DNA of 64,000 nt from an uncultured Subdoligranulum sp. (GCA_945830575.1 CALZZE010000002.1:103219-167218), one strand, 5' to 3'; shown: positions 8,298 through 16,859, counted from the first letter of the stretch. Program-made: numbers and translations. Notes: generated from the sequence alone by a model not told the origin.

Positions 8298-10223
8298 ATG
8301 CAAACCAACGAGAACATCTTGTGCTGTCTGTCCGGCGCGCCCTCCAACGGGCGGGTCATCCGGGCGGCGGCCCGCATGGGGCAGGCGTTCGGCAGCGGGT
8401 TCACCGCGCTGTACGTGGAAAGCCCCGGCGCGCCCGCCGCCAGCAGCCTGCGGGAAAATCTGCGTCTGGCCGAGGAACTGGGCGGGCGCATCATCACGGT
8501 GTACGGGGACGATCCGGCGGTGCAGATCGCGGAATACGCCCGCATCAGCGGTGCGACCAAGATCGTGCTGGGTCTCAGCCCCCGGGAAAACCGCTGGCGG
8601 GGCGGGCGCAGCCTCATTGACCGGCTGGGGGTGCAGGCCCCCGAGCTGGATTTGTACGTCATCCCCGACGCCGCCGCCGACACCTGGTACCGCCGCGCCC
8701 CCGCCGTGGTGCGGGAGCGGTTCACGTGGCCGGATTTTCTGCGCACCGTCGGCATTTTGGCGCTGTGCACGCTGGTGGGGCGGCTGTTCGTGGCCTGCGG
8801 CATCTCGGCGGCCAACGCGGTCATGGTGTACATTCTGGGCGTGCTGGCCATCTCGATGGTCACCACCGGGCGCAGTTACAGCCTGCTGGCCACCGCCGTG
8901 TCGGTGCTCATCTACAACTACTTTTTCACCGCGCCTTACTATTCGCTGCGCTCCGACCCGGACTCGGTGGCCACCTTCGCGGTGATGTTCATTGTGGCGC
9001 TGCTTGGCTCCACCAGCACGGCGCGCATCAAGCAGCAGGCGGAGCAGAGCGCCCGCAAGGCCTACCGCACCGAGATTCTCCTGCAGACCAGCCAGAAGCT
9101 CCAGAAGGCGGAGGACACCGGCCATATTCTGGACGCCGCCGCCGACCAGCTGCGCCAGCTTTTGGAATGTGACATGGTGTTTTATCTGGCGGACGGCACG
9201 CCCCGGCCCTATCCGGTGCAGCCCGGGGCCGACCTGTCCGCCCTCACCACCGAGAGCGAGCAGGCGCTGGCCCGCTGGGTGCTGGCCCACAACCACCACG
9301 CGGGGCGCTCCACCGCCCACCAGCCACAGGCCCGGTGCCTGTATCTGGCGGTGCGCGGCTCCCGCGGGGCGCTGGCCGCCGTGGGCCTTGCGGTGGACGA
9401 GCATCGCCCGCCGGACAGCTTTGAAAAATCCCTCATGTTCGCCATTCTGGACGAGTGCGGTCTTGCCTTGGAAAAAGACACGATGGTGCGCGAAAAGCAA
9501 CAGGTGGAGCAGACCGCCCGGCAGGAGGCGCTGCGGGCGGACCTGCTGCGCAGCATCTCCCACGACCTGCGCACGCCGCTCACCAGCATTTCCGGCAACG
9601 CGGCCATCCTGATGGAGCGGGGCGAGGCCCTCACCGCCGACAAGCGGCGCAGTCTGGCGGGGGCGGTGTACGATGACGCCCAGTGGCTCATCAATCTGGT
9701 GGAGAATCTGCTGTCCATCACCCGAATCGAGAACGGCACCATCCGGCTGAACCGCCAGCCAGAGCTGCTGGACGATATTTTTCAGGAGGCGCTGGCCCAT
9801 CTGGACCGGGCGGCGGAGCGGCACCACATCGCGGTGGAGCTGCCGGACGACCTGCTCATGGCGGAGATGGACGCGCGGCTCATCGTGCAGGTGCTCATCA
9901 ACCTGCTGAACAACGCCATCAAGTACACGCCGGAAGGCTCCCGCATCACGCTGTCCGCCAGAGCGGAGGGCGGCATGGTGCGGGTGTCGGTGGCGGATGA
10001 CGGCCCCGGCATCCGGGAGGACGCCAAGCCCAAGCTGTTTCAGATGTTTTACACCGAGGGCAAGGCGGGCGGCGACAGCCGCCGGGGGCTGGGTCTCGGC
10101 CTGGCCCTGTGCCGCAGCATCGTCAACGCCCACGGCGGCGCCATCGGGGTGGCGGACAACCCGCCCCACGGTTCCTGTTTTACTTTCACCCTGCCTGTCT
10201 CGGAGGTAATTCCCCATGAATAA
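8298..10223 (+). CDS. KdpD-like sensor histidine kinase lacking the KdpD signature domain
   Basis: 641 aa. Order: a universal-stress (Usp-like) domain at about 5-130, a DUF4118-type four-helix membrane region at about 150-250 (ILALCTLVGRLFVACG onwards), a GAF-like region at about 270-395, HisKA with the phospho-acceptor His in SISHDLRTPLTSIS (about 421), and HATPase with N-box NLLNNAIKYTP (about 533), DDGPGI (about 567) and GLGLGLAL (about 597). E. coli KdpD is about 890 aa with an N-terminal nucleotide-binding KdpD domain that is missing here. It overlaps a KdpE-like regulator by 8 nt. No kdpFABC genes are in the window, so its signal and targets are unknown. Confidence 0.88.
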   Translation: MQTNENILCCLSGAPSNGRVIRAAARMGQAFGSGFTALYVESPGAPAASSLRENLRLAEELGGRIITVYGDDPAVQIAEYARISGATKIVLGLSPRENRWRGGRSLIDRLGVQAPELDLYVIPDAAADTWYRRAPAVVRERFTWPDFLRTVGILALCTLVGRLFVACGISAANAVMVYILGVLAISMVTTGRSYSLLATAVSVLIYNYFFTAPYYSLRSDPDSVATFAVMFIVALLGSTSTARIKQQAEQSARKAYRTEILLQTSQKLQKAEDTGHILDAAADQLRQLLECDMVFYLADGTPRPYPVQPGADLSALTTESEQALARWVLAHNHHAGRSTAHQPQARCLYLAVRGSRGALAAVGLAVDEHRPPDSFEKSLMFAILDECGLALEKDTMVREKQQVEQTARQEALRADLLRSISHDLRTPLTSISGNAAILMERGEALTADKRRSLAGAVYDDAQWLINLVENLLSITRIENGTIRLNRQPELLDDIFQEALAHLDRAAERHHIAVELPDDLLMAEMDARLIVQVLINLLNNAIKYTPEGSRITLSARAEGGMVRVSVADDGPGIREDAKPKLFQMFYTEGKAGGDSRRGLGLGLALCRSIVNAHGGAIGVADNPPHGSCFTFTLPVSEVIPHE

Positions 10224-10917
10224 GCCGTTGATTCTGGTGGTGGAGGACGACACCGCCGTTGCCAACCTCATCGCCACCACGCTGGAAACGCAGGACTATC
10301 ACTATCACCGGGCCACCACCGGCGCGGGGGCGCTGCTGGACGCGGCCAGCTGCCGTCCCGATGTGATGCTGCTGGACTTGGGTCTGCCGGACATGGACGG
10401 CGTGGACATCATCCGCAAGCTGCGGGGCTGGACGGGGATGCCCATCATCGTGGTATCCGCCCGCAGTGAGGACGCGGACAAGGTGGCGGCGCTGGACGCC
10501 GGCGCGGACGATTACCTGACCAAGCCCTTCTCGGTGGACGAGCTGCTGGCCCGGCTGCGGGTGGCGCTGCGCCGGGTGCGGTACGACGCCGCCCGCAGCA
10601 GCGAGGAGGCCCGCGTGTACGAGAACGGGGCCATCCGCATCGACTATGAGGCGGGCTGCGTCTGGCGGAACGGCGAGGAAATCCACCTCACCCCCATCGA
10701 GTACAGGCTGCTCTGCCTGCTGGCGAAAAACACCGGCAAGGTGCTGACGCACCATTATATGGTGGAGCAGGTGTGGGGCGCGGGCGGCGCGGACACCCCG
10801 GCGCTGCGGGTGTTCATGGCGACGCTGCGCCGCAAGCTGGAACCGGACCCCGCCCACCCCCAGTACCTCCAGACCCACGTGGGCATCGGCTACCGGATGC
10901 TCCGCCAAAGCTCCTGA
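10216..10917 (+). CDS. KdpE-like OmpR-family response regulator
   Basis: 233 aa. Receiver domain with the acidic pair in VVEDDTAV (about 12-13), the phospho-acceptor Asp in LLDLGLPDMDG (about 55) and the Lys in YLTKPFS (about 102). A C-terminal winged helix (about 130-230) contains LTPIEYRLLCLLA and THVGIGYRM. It starts inside the kinase gene (8-nt overlap), so the two are translationally coupled. In the Kdp family it would regulate potassium transport, but no transporter gene is adjacent. Confidence 0.92.
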   Translation: MNKPLILVVEDDTAVANLIATTLETQDYHYHRATTGAGALLDAASCRPDVMLLDLGLPDMDGVDIIRKLRGWTGMPIIVVSARSEDADKVAALDAGADDYLTKPFSVDELLARLRVALRRVRYDAARSSEEARVYENGAIRIDYEAGCVWRNGEEIHLTPIEYRLLCLLAKNTGKVLTHHYMVEQVWGAGGADTPALRVFMATLRRKLEPDPAHPQYLQTHVGIGYRMLRQSS

Positions 10918-10921
10918 ACGC

Positions 10922-10955
10922 AAAACCGCCCCGGTTTTCCCCGGGGCGGCCACTT
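10922..10955. terminator. Bidirectional terminator between kdpE-like and PAP2 genes
   Basis: CCGCCCCGG (10926-10934) pairs with CCGGGGCGG (10941-10949). On the minus strand the stem is followed by TTTTG; on the plus strand by a weak CACTTTT. It serves the two converging genes. Confidence 0.8.
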
Positions 10956-11900
10956 TTACGCCTTAACCTTCGTTTCCACCGCGTTAAAAATCAGCGGATA
11001 CAGGAACAGGATGTAGAAAAATATCAGAAAATTCCAGACCAGCGGCCCGGCCAGCGCGCCCACCAAGGCATTCAGCGGATGCTTGACAAGGTTGATGACC
11101 AGCAGACCCGCCACGCCCGCAACGGCGCGCACCACCCGCACCGGCAGGCCGCCTCCGACTTCCTCCGGCAGGAAATGACGGTGCAGCGCAAATCCCAACC
11201 AGAATCCCCACATGCGGCCCACACCGGCAAAGGCGTCGGGCTGCATTCTCACAGGGTCCACCAGCAGGGTGCCCGCTTCGGTGTAATCCAGCGGGTAGGG
11301 TTTCAGCACAATGTACACCATGGCCAGCACCCCGGCGCCCAGCGCCACGCCCACCGCGATCCAGTCCCGGTTGGCGCCGCCCTCCAGCCAGCGCCAGACG
11401 CGGCTGTTGCAGAAAATGACCACGGAGCACAGCCCGCAGCCCACCACCACATCCTGCGGCGTGTGCACGCCCAGATAGTTGCGGGAGAACAGCACCAGCG
11501 CCACCGCGATGCAGCACAGTACCACTGCCCACTTGCGGCGGCGCTGCCACACCGCCAGACTGCCGAATTCAGCAGTGGCCAGCGTACTGTGGCCGCTGGG
11601 GAAGGAATACCCGGTGGCGGTGGTGATGGCGTCCCCGGCGGGGACGATGCGGGGGTCCCGCACCCACGGGCGGTAGATGCAGGCGGTGAGCTTGACCACA
11701 TTGTTCACAAAATCCGCCACCGACACGTTCATGAACATCCACGCGCCGCCTTTGGCGGAAACGCACCAGCACACCACGCCCAGCAGGGCGAACATGTAAG
11801 GGCTGATGACAAAGTAGGAAATCTGCTCAAACAGGCCGTCCAGAGCGCCGCCCATCCCGGTGCGCAGCTCCTGAAGCCATAACAAATACGAAAGATCCAT
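10956..11900 (-). CDS. PAP2 superfamily membrane phosphatase
   Basis: 314 aa integral membrane phosphatase, acting on lipid phosphates such as undecaprenyl pyrophosphate or phosphatidic acid. The three motifs of the family are present: KLTACIYRP (about 82), YSFPSGHST (about 118) and SRNYLGVHTPQDV (about 158), with the catalytic His residues. At least six hydrophobic helices are visible. The start at 11900 was chosen over longer readings because GAAAGGAG lies 8 nt upstream. The role in this cell, such as cell-wall lipid recycling, is inferred only from family. Confidence 0.88.
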   Translation of the reverse strand: MDLSYLLWLQELRTGMGGALDGLFEQISYFVISPYMFALLGVVCWCVSAKGGAWMFMNVSVADFVNNVVKLTACIYRPWVRDPRIVPAGDAITTATGYSFPSGHSTLATAEFGSLAVWQRRRKWAVVLCCIAVALVLFSRNYLGVHTPQDVVVGCGLCSVVIFCNSRVWRWLEGGANRDWIAVGVALGAGVLAMVYIVLKPYPLDYTEAGTLLVDPVRMQPDAFAGVGRMWGFWLGFALHRHFLPEEVGGGLPVRVVRAVAGVAGLLVINLVKHPLNALVGALAGPLVWNFLIFFYILFLYPLIFNAVETKVKA

Positions 11901-11954
11901 CAAAACACTCCTTTCTTCTCTATCATAGCACAGCAAATAGGACAACTTTGATAC

Positions 11955-11990
11955 AAAAAGCGCATCCCCCATTTGCAAGGAGATGCGCCG
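11955..11990 (-). terminator. Rho-independent terminator of the nan regulator gene
   Basis: Minus strand GCGCATCTCC / GGGGATGCGC stem followed by TTTTTG, directly after the regulator stop codon. Confidence 0.85.
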
Positions 11991-11996
11991 CATATA

Positions 11997-12845
11997 TCAC
12001 AGCAATTTTGCCGACAGCGCGTGGCTGACCCTTTCCCGGGAGAGGGAGGTCAGCTCCTGGTTGTCCAGCGAGAACCGCAGCACCAGCACCTCCGCCACGT
12101 AGAGCACCGAGGCTTTCACCGGGATGCTGCCCGCGTCCAGCGGGCTTTCCCGCGCACCGCACAGCAGCACCACATCGGCCAGCGAGGTGCCGGGGGCATC
12201 GTCAAAGTGGGTGATGAGGATGATCTTGACGCCGTTGGCGCGGGCGGTTTTCAGGGTATCCATCATGTCCCGGGTGGCGCCGGAGTAGGACACGAACAAA
12301 ATCACATCCTCCGGCCCCAGCAGGCTGGCGGTGGTCAGCTCCATGTGACTGTCGCCGGCGGTGCGGAACTTGGTGCTGATGGTGGCGAACCGCGCCCAGA
12401 TCTCATCCGCCAGCCTGCCGCTGCCGCCCTGCCCGAAGCAGAACACCTGCCGCGCCCGCTGCAGCAGGGTGGCGGCGGTGTCCACAGCGGCGGTGTCCAG
12501 CACCGAGCGGGTGCCGTTCACGGCGGCGGCGAAGGCGGCGGCGGCGTGCTCAAACAGCGTTTCGGTGCTGGTGCCCGGCTCCAGCGTCTGGGCAGTGAAA
12601 TATCCCGGCACGGCGTTGGCCTGCGCCAGCGAAATTTTCATTTCATTATACCCCTCAAACCCGAGGGCGCGGCAAAAGCGGAAGATGGTGGCCTCCGCCA
12701 CGTTGCAGGCGCGGGCCAGCGAGGAGATGGACAGGTACTGGGCGTCCTCGGCGTGCTGGGTGAGGTAATCCGCCACGATGCGCCCCGATTTTGTCAGGCC
12801 CGACCGTTTCTGCTGCAGGATCTCCCAAAAATTCTGGTTGGCCAC
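11997..12845 (-). CDS. RpiR/MurR-family transcriptional regulator of the sialic acid locus
   Basis: 282 aa from the GTG at 12845. N-terminal HTH_6 domain (SISSLARACNVAEATIFRFCRALGF at about 39-63) and C-terminal SIS sugar-phosphate domain (FCFGQGGSGRLADEIW, FVSYSGATRDMM). A longer reading with ATG at 12938 and GAGGGGG upstream exists. However, a consensus promoter (12893-12921) lies downstream of that ATG and the conserved family N-terminus begins NQNFWEILQ, so the GTG (GAGG 8 nt upstream) is preferred; TTG at 12869 is another option. Divergent from the nan operon; probably a NanR-type repressor sensing a sialic-acid-derived sugar phosphate. Confidence 0.88.
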   Translation of the reverse strand: MANQNFWEILQQKRSGLTKSGRIVADYLTQHAEDAQYLSISSLARACNVAEATIFRFCRALGFEGYNEMKISLAQANAVPGYFTAQTLEPGTSTETLFEHAAAAFAAAVNGTRSVLDTAAVDTAATLLQRARQVFCFGQGGSGRLADEIWARFATISTKFRTAGDSHMELTTASLLGPEDVILFVSYSGATRDMMDTLKTARANGVKIILITHFDDAPGTSLADVVLLCGARESPLDAGSIPVKASVLYVAEVLVLRFSLDNQELTSLSRERVSHALSAKLL

Positions 12846-12867
12846 AAAGACCGCCTCGTTTCCGTTC

Positions 12868-12887
12868 AAAATGAAAAAACTTTCCTG
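12868..12887. promoter_or_regulatory. Predicted operator box 1 (autoregulation of RpiR regulator)
   Basis: AAAATGAAAAAACTTTCCTG lies at the predicted transcription start of the regulator. It matches 16 of 20 positions of the box in the nan promoter (13302-13321) and has the GAAA...TTTC symmetry usual for RpiR-family operators. Confidence 0.55.
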
Positions 12888-12892
12888 TATTA

Positions 12893-12921
12893 AGTATAAA
12901 TGAAACGCCGCACCTTGGCAA
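12893..12921 (-). promoter_or_regulatory. Sigma-A promoter of the RpiR regulator gene
   Basis: Minus strand TTGCCA (12916-12921), 17-nt spacer, TATACT (12893-12898). Transcription would start near 12886. Confidence 0.8.
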
Positions 12922-13014
12922 GAGGGCGGTTTGCCCATAGTTTCCCCCTCTTTTTTGTGGCATTTGCCGAAGAAAAGCCGGTTTTTCGTGAAAAGGATTG
13001 TCAATTTTATCCTC

Positions 13015-13095
13015 TTGTCATCAAATCGTAATGGGTGTATCCTTTCTCCAAACAGCAAAGGCGCTTTGCAGGATTTGACCCTGCAAGGCGCTTTT
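13015..13095 (+). promoter_or_regulatory. Promoter-like sequence followed by a strong hairpin, possible short RNA
   Basis: TTGTCA (13015-13020), 17 nt, TATCCT (13038-13043) is followed after about 14 nt by a near-perfect 16-bp stem (13057-13072 with 13080-13095) ending in TTTTCTGTTTT. Transcription from this promoter would give an RNA of only about 50 nt. It sits between the nan regulator and the nan operon. Otherwise the gap 12940-13290 shows nothing gene-like. Confidence 0.4.
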
Positions 13096-13296
13096 CTGTT
13101 TTCCGGCCGGCCTCCCCTTCCCCGCAGACGCATCCCGAAAATTTACCGTAAAATAAAAATCATTTTCTCTTTTTCGTCAAGGTTTCCCCCGGCGTTTTTG
13201 CACATCTTCCACAAAAGTTTTGAAACCATTCTGTAATATTTAGCTTTCTTATGCATAACGCCAAAAAAATGCCCAAATTATTGGTGAAAATACATC

Positions 13297-13325
13297 TTTA
13301 CAAAATGGAAAAAATTTTCTAAAAT
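13297..13325 (+). promoter_or_regulatory. Promoter of the sialic acid (nan) operon with operator box 2
   Basis: TTTACA (13297-13302), exactly 17 nt, TAAAAT (13320-13325). The spacer (13302-13321) is the second copy of the RpiR box, so a bound repressor would block RNA polymerase. The leader to the first ATG is about 55 nt. Confidence 0.75.
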
Positions 13326-13386
13326 GAAAGCAACGGGAGAAATGCAGGACGGCGTTTCTCAAACATTTGAACAAAGGAGAACCACT

Positions 13387-14760
13387 ATGAAAAAGCAAGT
13401 ATCTCTGGCGCTGGCTGCCGTCATGGCCGCCGGAATGCTGACCGCCTGCGGCGGCGGCGCTGCCTCCAGCGCGCCCGCCTCCAGCGCGCCCGCCTCCAGC
13501 ACTGCGGAGTCCACGGCCGCCTCCACTGAGGCCGCTGCCGGTGACGCTCTCAGCGCCGACATCACCCTGTGGACCTACCCCGTCGGCAACTTCAAGGACG
13601 AGACTGCCGTGGGCGAGGTCATCGCCAACTTCAACGCCAAGTATCCCGGCATCAACGTCAAGGTGGAGTATCTGGACTACGCCAACGGTGACGACCAGGT
13701 GACCGCCGCCATCGAGGCCGGCACCACCCCCGACATCATTCTGGAAGGTCCCGAGCGTCTTGTCGCCAACTGGGGCGCCAAGGGCAAGATGCTGGACATC
13801 AGCGACCTGTGGACCGACGAGCAGACCAAGGACATCGCTGCCGTGAGCGAGAGCGTTGTAGCGGCCTGCAAGAACGCCGACGGCGTGTACTATGAGTTCC
13901 CCCTGTGCATGACCACCCACACCATGGCCATCAACAAGGAGATGTTTGAGGCTGCGGACGCCCTGCAGTACATCAACGAGGACGGCACCTGGACCACCGA
14001 GAACTTCGAGAAGGCCCTGCAGGCCCTGAAGGATTCCGGCGTGGACACCACCTGCATCGTCTACTGCGGCGCGCAGGGCGGCGACCAGGGCACCCGTGCT
14101 CTCGTCAACAACCTGTACAGCGGCAAGTTCACCAGCGCCGACCACCAGACCTACACCGCCGACAGCGCCGAGAACAAGAAGGCCCTGCAGCAGCTGGTTG
14201 ACTGGTCCAACGCCGGCCTCATCAGCTACGACGCTTCCTTTGCCGCCGCCGACGAGCTGCAGCTGTTCGCCAACGGCACCATCGCCATGAGCTTCTGCTG
14301 GAACGCCTCCAACCAGAACCAGTACGCCTCCTCCGTCACCTTCACCCCGATGCCGGTGGCCTTCCCCTCCGATGATGGCGTGCCCGAGCTGTGCGGCGGT
14401 ATCTGGGGCTTCGGCATCTTCGACAACGGCGACGCCACCCGCGCTGCTGCTGCCAAGGAGTTCGTCAAGTTCGTCTGCGAGGATCCCGACCAGGCCGTCG
14501 AGAGCGTCCGCATGACCGGCTTCTTCCCCGTCCGCGCCTCTCTGGGCGATGTGTACGCCGGCACCGCTGATGCCGACCGTATGGCGCAGTTCTCCGGCTT
14601 CATGCCGTATCTGGGCGACTACTACAACGTGGCTCCCGCCTGGGCCGAGCAGCGCACCGAGTGGTGGAACATGCTGCAGCGCTGCTTCATGGGCACCGCC
14701 GTGGATGAGTCCGTCCAGACCTACATCGACAACTGCAACGCTGCCATCGCCGCCGCGTAA
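13387..14760 (+). CDS. ABC sugar (probable sialic acid) substrate-binding lipoprotein
   Basis: 457 aa family-1 extracellular solute-binding protein. Start at 13387 is set by AAAGGAGAACC. Signal peptide with lipobox MLTAC (Cys about 20), an Ala/Ser-rich tether (about 25-55), then ITLWTYPVGNF, VKVEYLDYAN, IEAGTTPDIILEG and IWGFGIFDNGD typical of the fold. First gene of an operon with two permeases, nanA, nanE and nanK, hence sialic acid as the likely ligand. No ATPase gene lies here; CUT1 transporters often share an MsmX-like ATPase encoded elsewhere. A terminator follows, so it is probably made in excess over the permeases. Confidence 0.88.
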   Translation: MKKQVSLALAAVMAAGMLTACGGGAASSAPASSAPASSTAESTAASTEAAAGDALSADITLWTYPVGNFKDETAVGEVIANFNAKYPGINVKVEYLDYANGDDQVTAAIEAGTTPDIILEGPERLVANWGAKGKMLDISDLWTDEQTKDIAAVSESVVAACKNADGVYYEFPLCMTTHTMAINKEMFEAADALQYINEDGTWTTENFEKALQALKDSGVDTTCIVYCGAQGGDQGTRALVNNLYSGKFTSADHQTYTADSAENKKALQQLVDWSNAGLISYDASFAAADELQLFANGTIAMSFCWNASNQNQYASSVTFTPMPVAFPSDDGVPELCGGIWGFGIFDNGDATRAAAAKEFVKFVCEDPDQAVESVRMTGFFPVRASLGDVYAGTADADRMAQFSGFMPYLGDYYNVAPAWAEQRTEWWNMLQRCFMGTAVDESVQTYIDNCNAAIAAA

Positions 14761-14798
14761 GCGCAGGTCCACTCTGTAAACTACCGTTCCCTGTATCT

Positions 14799-14846
14799 GC
14801 CCCCGTTCCATCCGAATACAATCTGGTGGGGCGGGGGCATTTCTTT
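14799..14846 (+). terminator. Attenuating terminator between binding protein and permease genes
   Basis: GCCCCCG (14799-14805) pairs with CGGGGGC (14832-14838), with an additional inner CC/GG pairing, followed by ATTTCTTT. As the downstream genes have no obvious promoter of their own, partial read-through is likely. Confidence 0.65.
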
Positions 14847-15021
14847 AAGCAATACCGCACAATTCACGGCTAACGCCTTACGCACCGCTCCGGCGGCTGC
14901 GGCGCACCATCTGCGTTGCAAAAATGCTCGATAATACACAAAGTATTATCTGCGCTTTTTGCTTAGCAGCTGGCGCACCTCGCTCGCCGTATCGGCACGT
15001 AGAATTATGCGGTGTTGCCTT
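14847..15021. mobile_element. MITE-like inverted-repeat element
   Basis: About 175 bp bounded by inverted repeats GCAATACCGCACAATTC (14849-14865) and GAATTATGCGGTGTTGC (15002-15018). The centre is also an imperfect palindrome: GCAAAAATGCTCGATAATAC faces GTATTATCTGCGCTTTTTGC around 14918-14962. No ORF is present. Non-coding fold-back elements with these ends are, from memory, repeated in Faecalibacterium-type genomes. It ends only 24 nt before the permease start. Confidence 0.65.
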
Positions 15022-15044
15022 TACCCGAAAGGAGGAATCGCTCC

Positions 15045-15992
15045 ATGCCTTCCAAAACCAAAACCCCGAAGGACACGGCGCTGGTGTACAATCAGGGCAC
15101 CTTCCGCAACTCGGCGCTGGTGCGCCAGCAGACGGTGGCCGCCTATCTGTTCCTGCTGCCCGCGCTGGTGTTCTTCTGCCTGTTCGTGGTGGTGCCCATG
15201 GTGATGTGCCTCGTCACCAGCTTCTTTGACTACCGCATGGGCAAGCCGCTCACCTTTGTGGGGTTTGCGCAGTACATCAAGATGTTCAAGGACCCCATCT
15301 TCCTCAAGGCGCTGAAAAACACCTTCATTCTGGTCATCGTGGCGGTGCCCGCGGTGGCGATCTTCTCGCTGTGGGTCAGCTCCACCATCTACAAGATGCA
15401 CGCCTTCACCCGCAGCTTTTACCGCTGCGTGTTCTACCTGCCGGTCGTCACCGGCACCGTGGCGGTGGCCGTGGTGTGGAAGTGGATGTTCAACAAATAC
15501 ACCGGCATCCTCAACTACATCCTGTCCTCGCTGGGCCTCATCGAGCAGAACATCAGCTGGCTGGGCGATGAGCGTACCGCGCTGGCCTGCATCATTCTGA
15601 TTCTGTTCACCACCTCCATCGGCCAGCCCATCGTGTTGTACATCGCGGCGTTGGGCAACGTGGACCCGTCGCTCATCGATGCGGCGCAGGTGGACGGCGC
15701 CAACAACTTCCAGGTGTTCTGGCACATCAAGTGGCCGCAGATCATGCCCACCACGCTGTACATTCTGGTCATCACCACCATCAACACCTTCCAGTGCTAC
15801 GCGCTCATCCAGCTGCTCACCTCCGGCGGCCCCAACCACGCCACCGACACCATCATGTATTACATCTACTACCAGGCCTTCAAACTGAACGATTACGGCT
15901 ACGGCGACGCCATGGGCGTGGTGCTTGCCATCATCATTGCGGTGCTGTCCGCCGTGCAGTTCAAGGTGACGGGCTCCGGCTCCACAGACTAA
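15045..15992 (+). CDS. ABC sugar permease, MalF-type
   Basis: 315 aa, six predicted membrane helices (first at about 28-48, AAYLFLLPALVFFCLFVVV). The EAA-loop motif that contacts the ATPase reads DAAQVDGANNFQVFWHIKWP (about 208-227). Start at 15045 is supported by AAAGGAGG. It forms the transport channel with the next gene, for the sugar delivered by the lipoprotein at 13387. Separated from that gene by a terminator and a MITE-like element. Confidence 0.92.
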   Translation: MPSKTKTPKDTALVYNQGTFRNSALVRQQTVAAYLFLLPALVFFCLFVVVPMVMCLVTSFFDYRMGKPLTFVGFAQYIKMFKDPIFLKALKNTFILVIVAVPAVAIFSLWVSSTIYKMHAFTRSFYRCVFYLPVVTGTVAVAVVWKWMFNKYTGILNYILSSLGLIEQNISWLGDERTALACIILILFTTSIGQPIVLYIAALGNVDPSLIDAAQVDGANNFQVFWHIKWPQIMPTTLYILVITTINTFQCYALIQLLTSGGPNHATDTIMYYIYYQAFKLNDYGYGDAMGVVLAIIIAVLSAVQFKVTGSGSTD

Positions 15993-16005
15993 GGAGGGTG
16001 CTTGT

Positions 16006-16845
16006 ATGGAATCTTCGGTTCAGAGCAAAAAGCTCACCCCCGGCAAGGTCATTACCAACGTGGTGCTGGTTTTGCTGGCCATCTTCTTCATTTTCCCGCT
16101 GTACTGGATCATCACCGGCTCCTTCAAGGATCCTGTGGCGGTGAACGCCAACCCGCCGGTGTGGTTCCCCACCAATCCCACGCTGTACAACTATGAGCGT
16201 CTGTTCCAGAACCCGGCGCTGCGCTGGCTGGGCAACACGGTGTTCATGGCGGTCATGGCGATGCTGCTCACCTGCATCACCGCGTCCATGGCGGGCTACG
16301 CGCTGGCGAAAAAGCGGTTCCCCGGCCGTGCGCTGGTGTTCTCCATCATGATCTGCGCCATGGCGCTGCCCAAGCAGGTCATTCTGATCCCCCTGCTCAA
16401 GGAAATGAGCTTTTTCAACCTGCACGACAACATCTGGTCGGTGATTCTGCCCACCGTGGGCTGGCCCTTCGGTGTGTTTCTGATGAAGCAGTTCAGCGAG
16501 ACCATCCCCGGTGAAATGCTGGAGGCCGCCCGCATTGACGGCGCCGGCGAGGCGCTGACCTTTGTCAAGATCGTGCTTCCCATGGTGACGCCGGGCATCG
16601 GCGCGCTGGCCATCTTCACCTTCATCAATTCCTGGAACGACTACTTCCTCCAGCTCATCATGCTCAGCTCCCGCAACAACCTGACCATCTCGCTGGGCAT
16701 TGCCAAGCTGCAGGCGGAAATGTCCAACGACTTCGGCCTCATCATGGCGGGCGCGGCGCTGGCGGCCATTCCCATCATCGCCGTGTTCCTGGCGTTCCAG
16801 AAATACTTCACCCAAGGCATCGCCATGGGCGCGGTCAAGGGGTAA
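16006..16845 (+). CDS. ABC sugar permease, MalG-type
   Basis: 279 aa, six helices beginning with ITNVVLVLLAIFFIFPLYWI. EAA loop EAARIDGAGEALTFVKIVLP at about 180-199. AAGGAGG 8 nt upstream of the ATG; 13 nt after the MalF-type gene. Second half of the CUT1 permease for sialic acid uptake, as inferred from the nan genes that follow. Confidence 0.92.
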   Translation: MESSVQSKKLTPGKVITNVVLVLLAIFFIFPLYWIITGSFKDPVAVNANPPVWFPTNPTLYNYERLFQNPALRWLGNTVFMAVMAMLLTCITASMAGYALAKKRFPGRALVFSIMICAMALPKQVILIPLLKEMSFFNLHDNIWSVILPTVGWPFGVFLMKQFSETIPGEMLEAARIDGAGEALTFVKIVLPMVTPGIGALAIFTFINSWNDYFLQLIMLSSRNNLTISLGIAKLQAEMSNDFGLIMAGAALAAIPIIAVFLAFQKYFTQGIAMGAVKG

Positions 16846-16859
16846 AAAGGAGCAGTTTT

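Noticed and set aside
5538..10280. A 1580-codon minus-strand open frame and similar long antisense frames (for example 714-1955 +, 31144-33273 +, 33822-35717 -, 45740-48328 -)
   Set aside because: They lie opposite well-identified genes, have His/Arg/Pro/Gly-rich low-complexity translations and arise from the high GC content; no SD or family motif supports them.
12846..12938. N-terminal extension of the RpiR regulator from ATG 12938
   Set aside because: A consensus promoter and an operator box lie inside this stretch and the translated extension does not resemble the family.
13057..13095. T-arm-like sequence (GCAGG-GTCAAAT-CCTGC, minus strand), possible tRNA
   Set aside because: No acceptor, D or anticodon arm fits; the segment is better explained as one long terminator-like stem.
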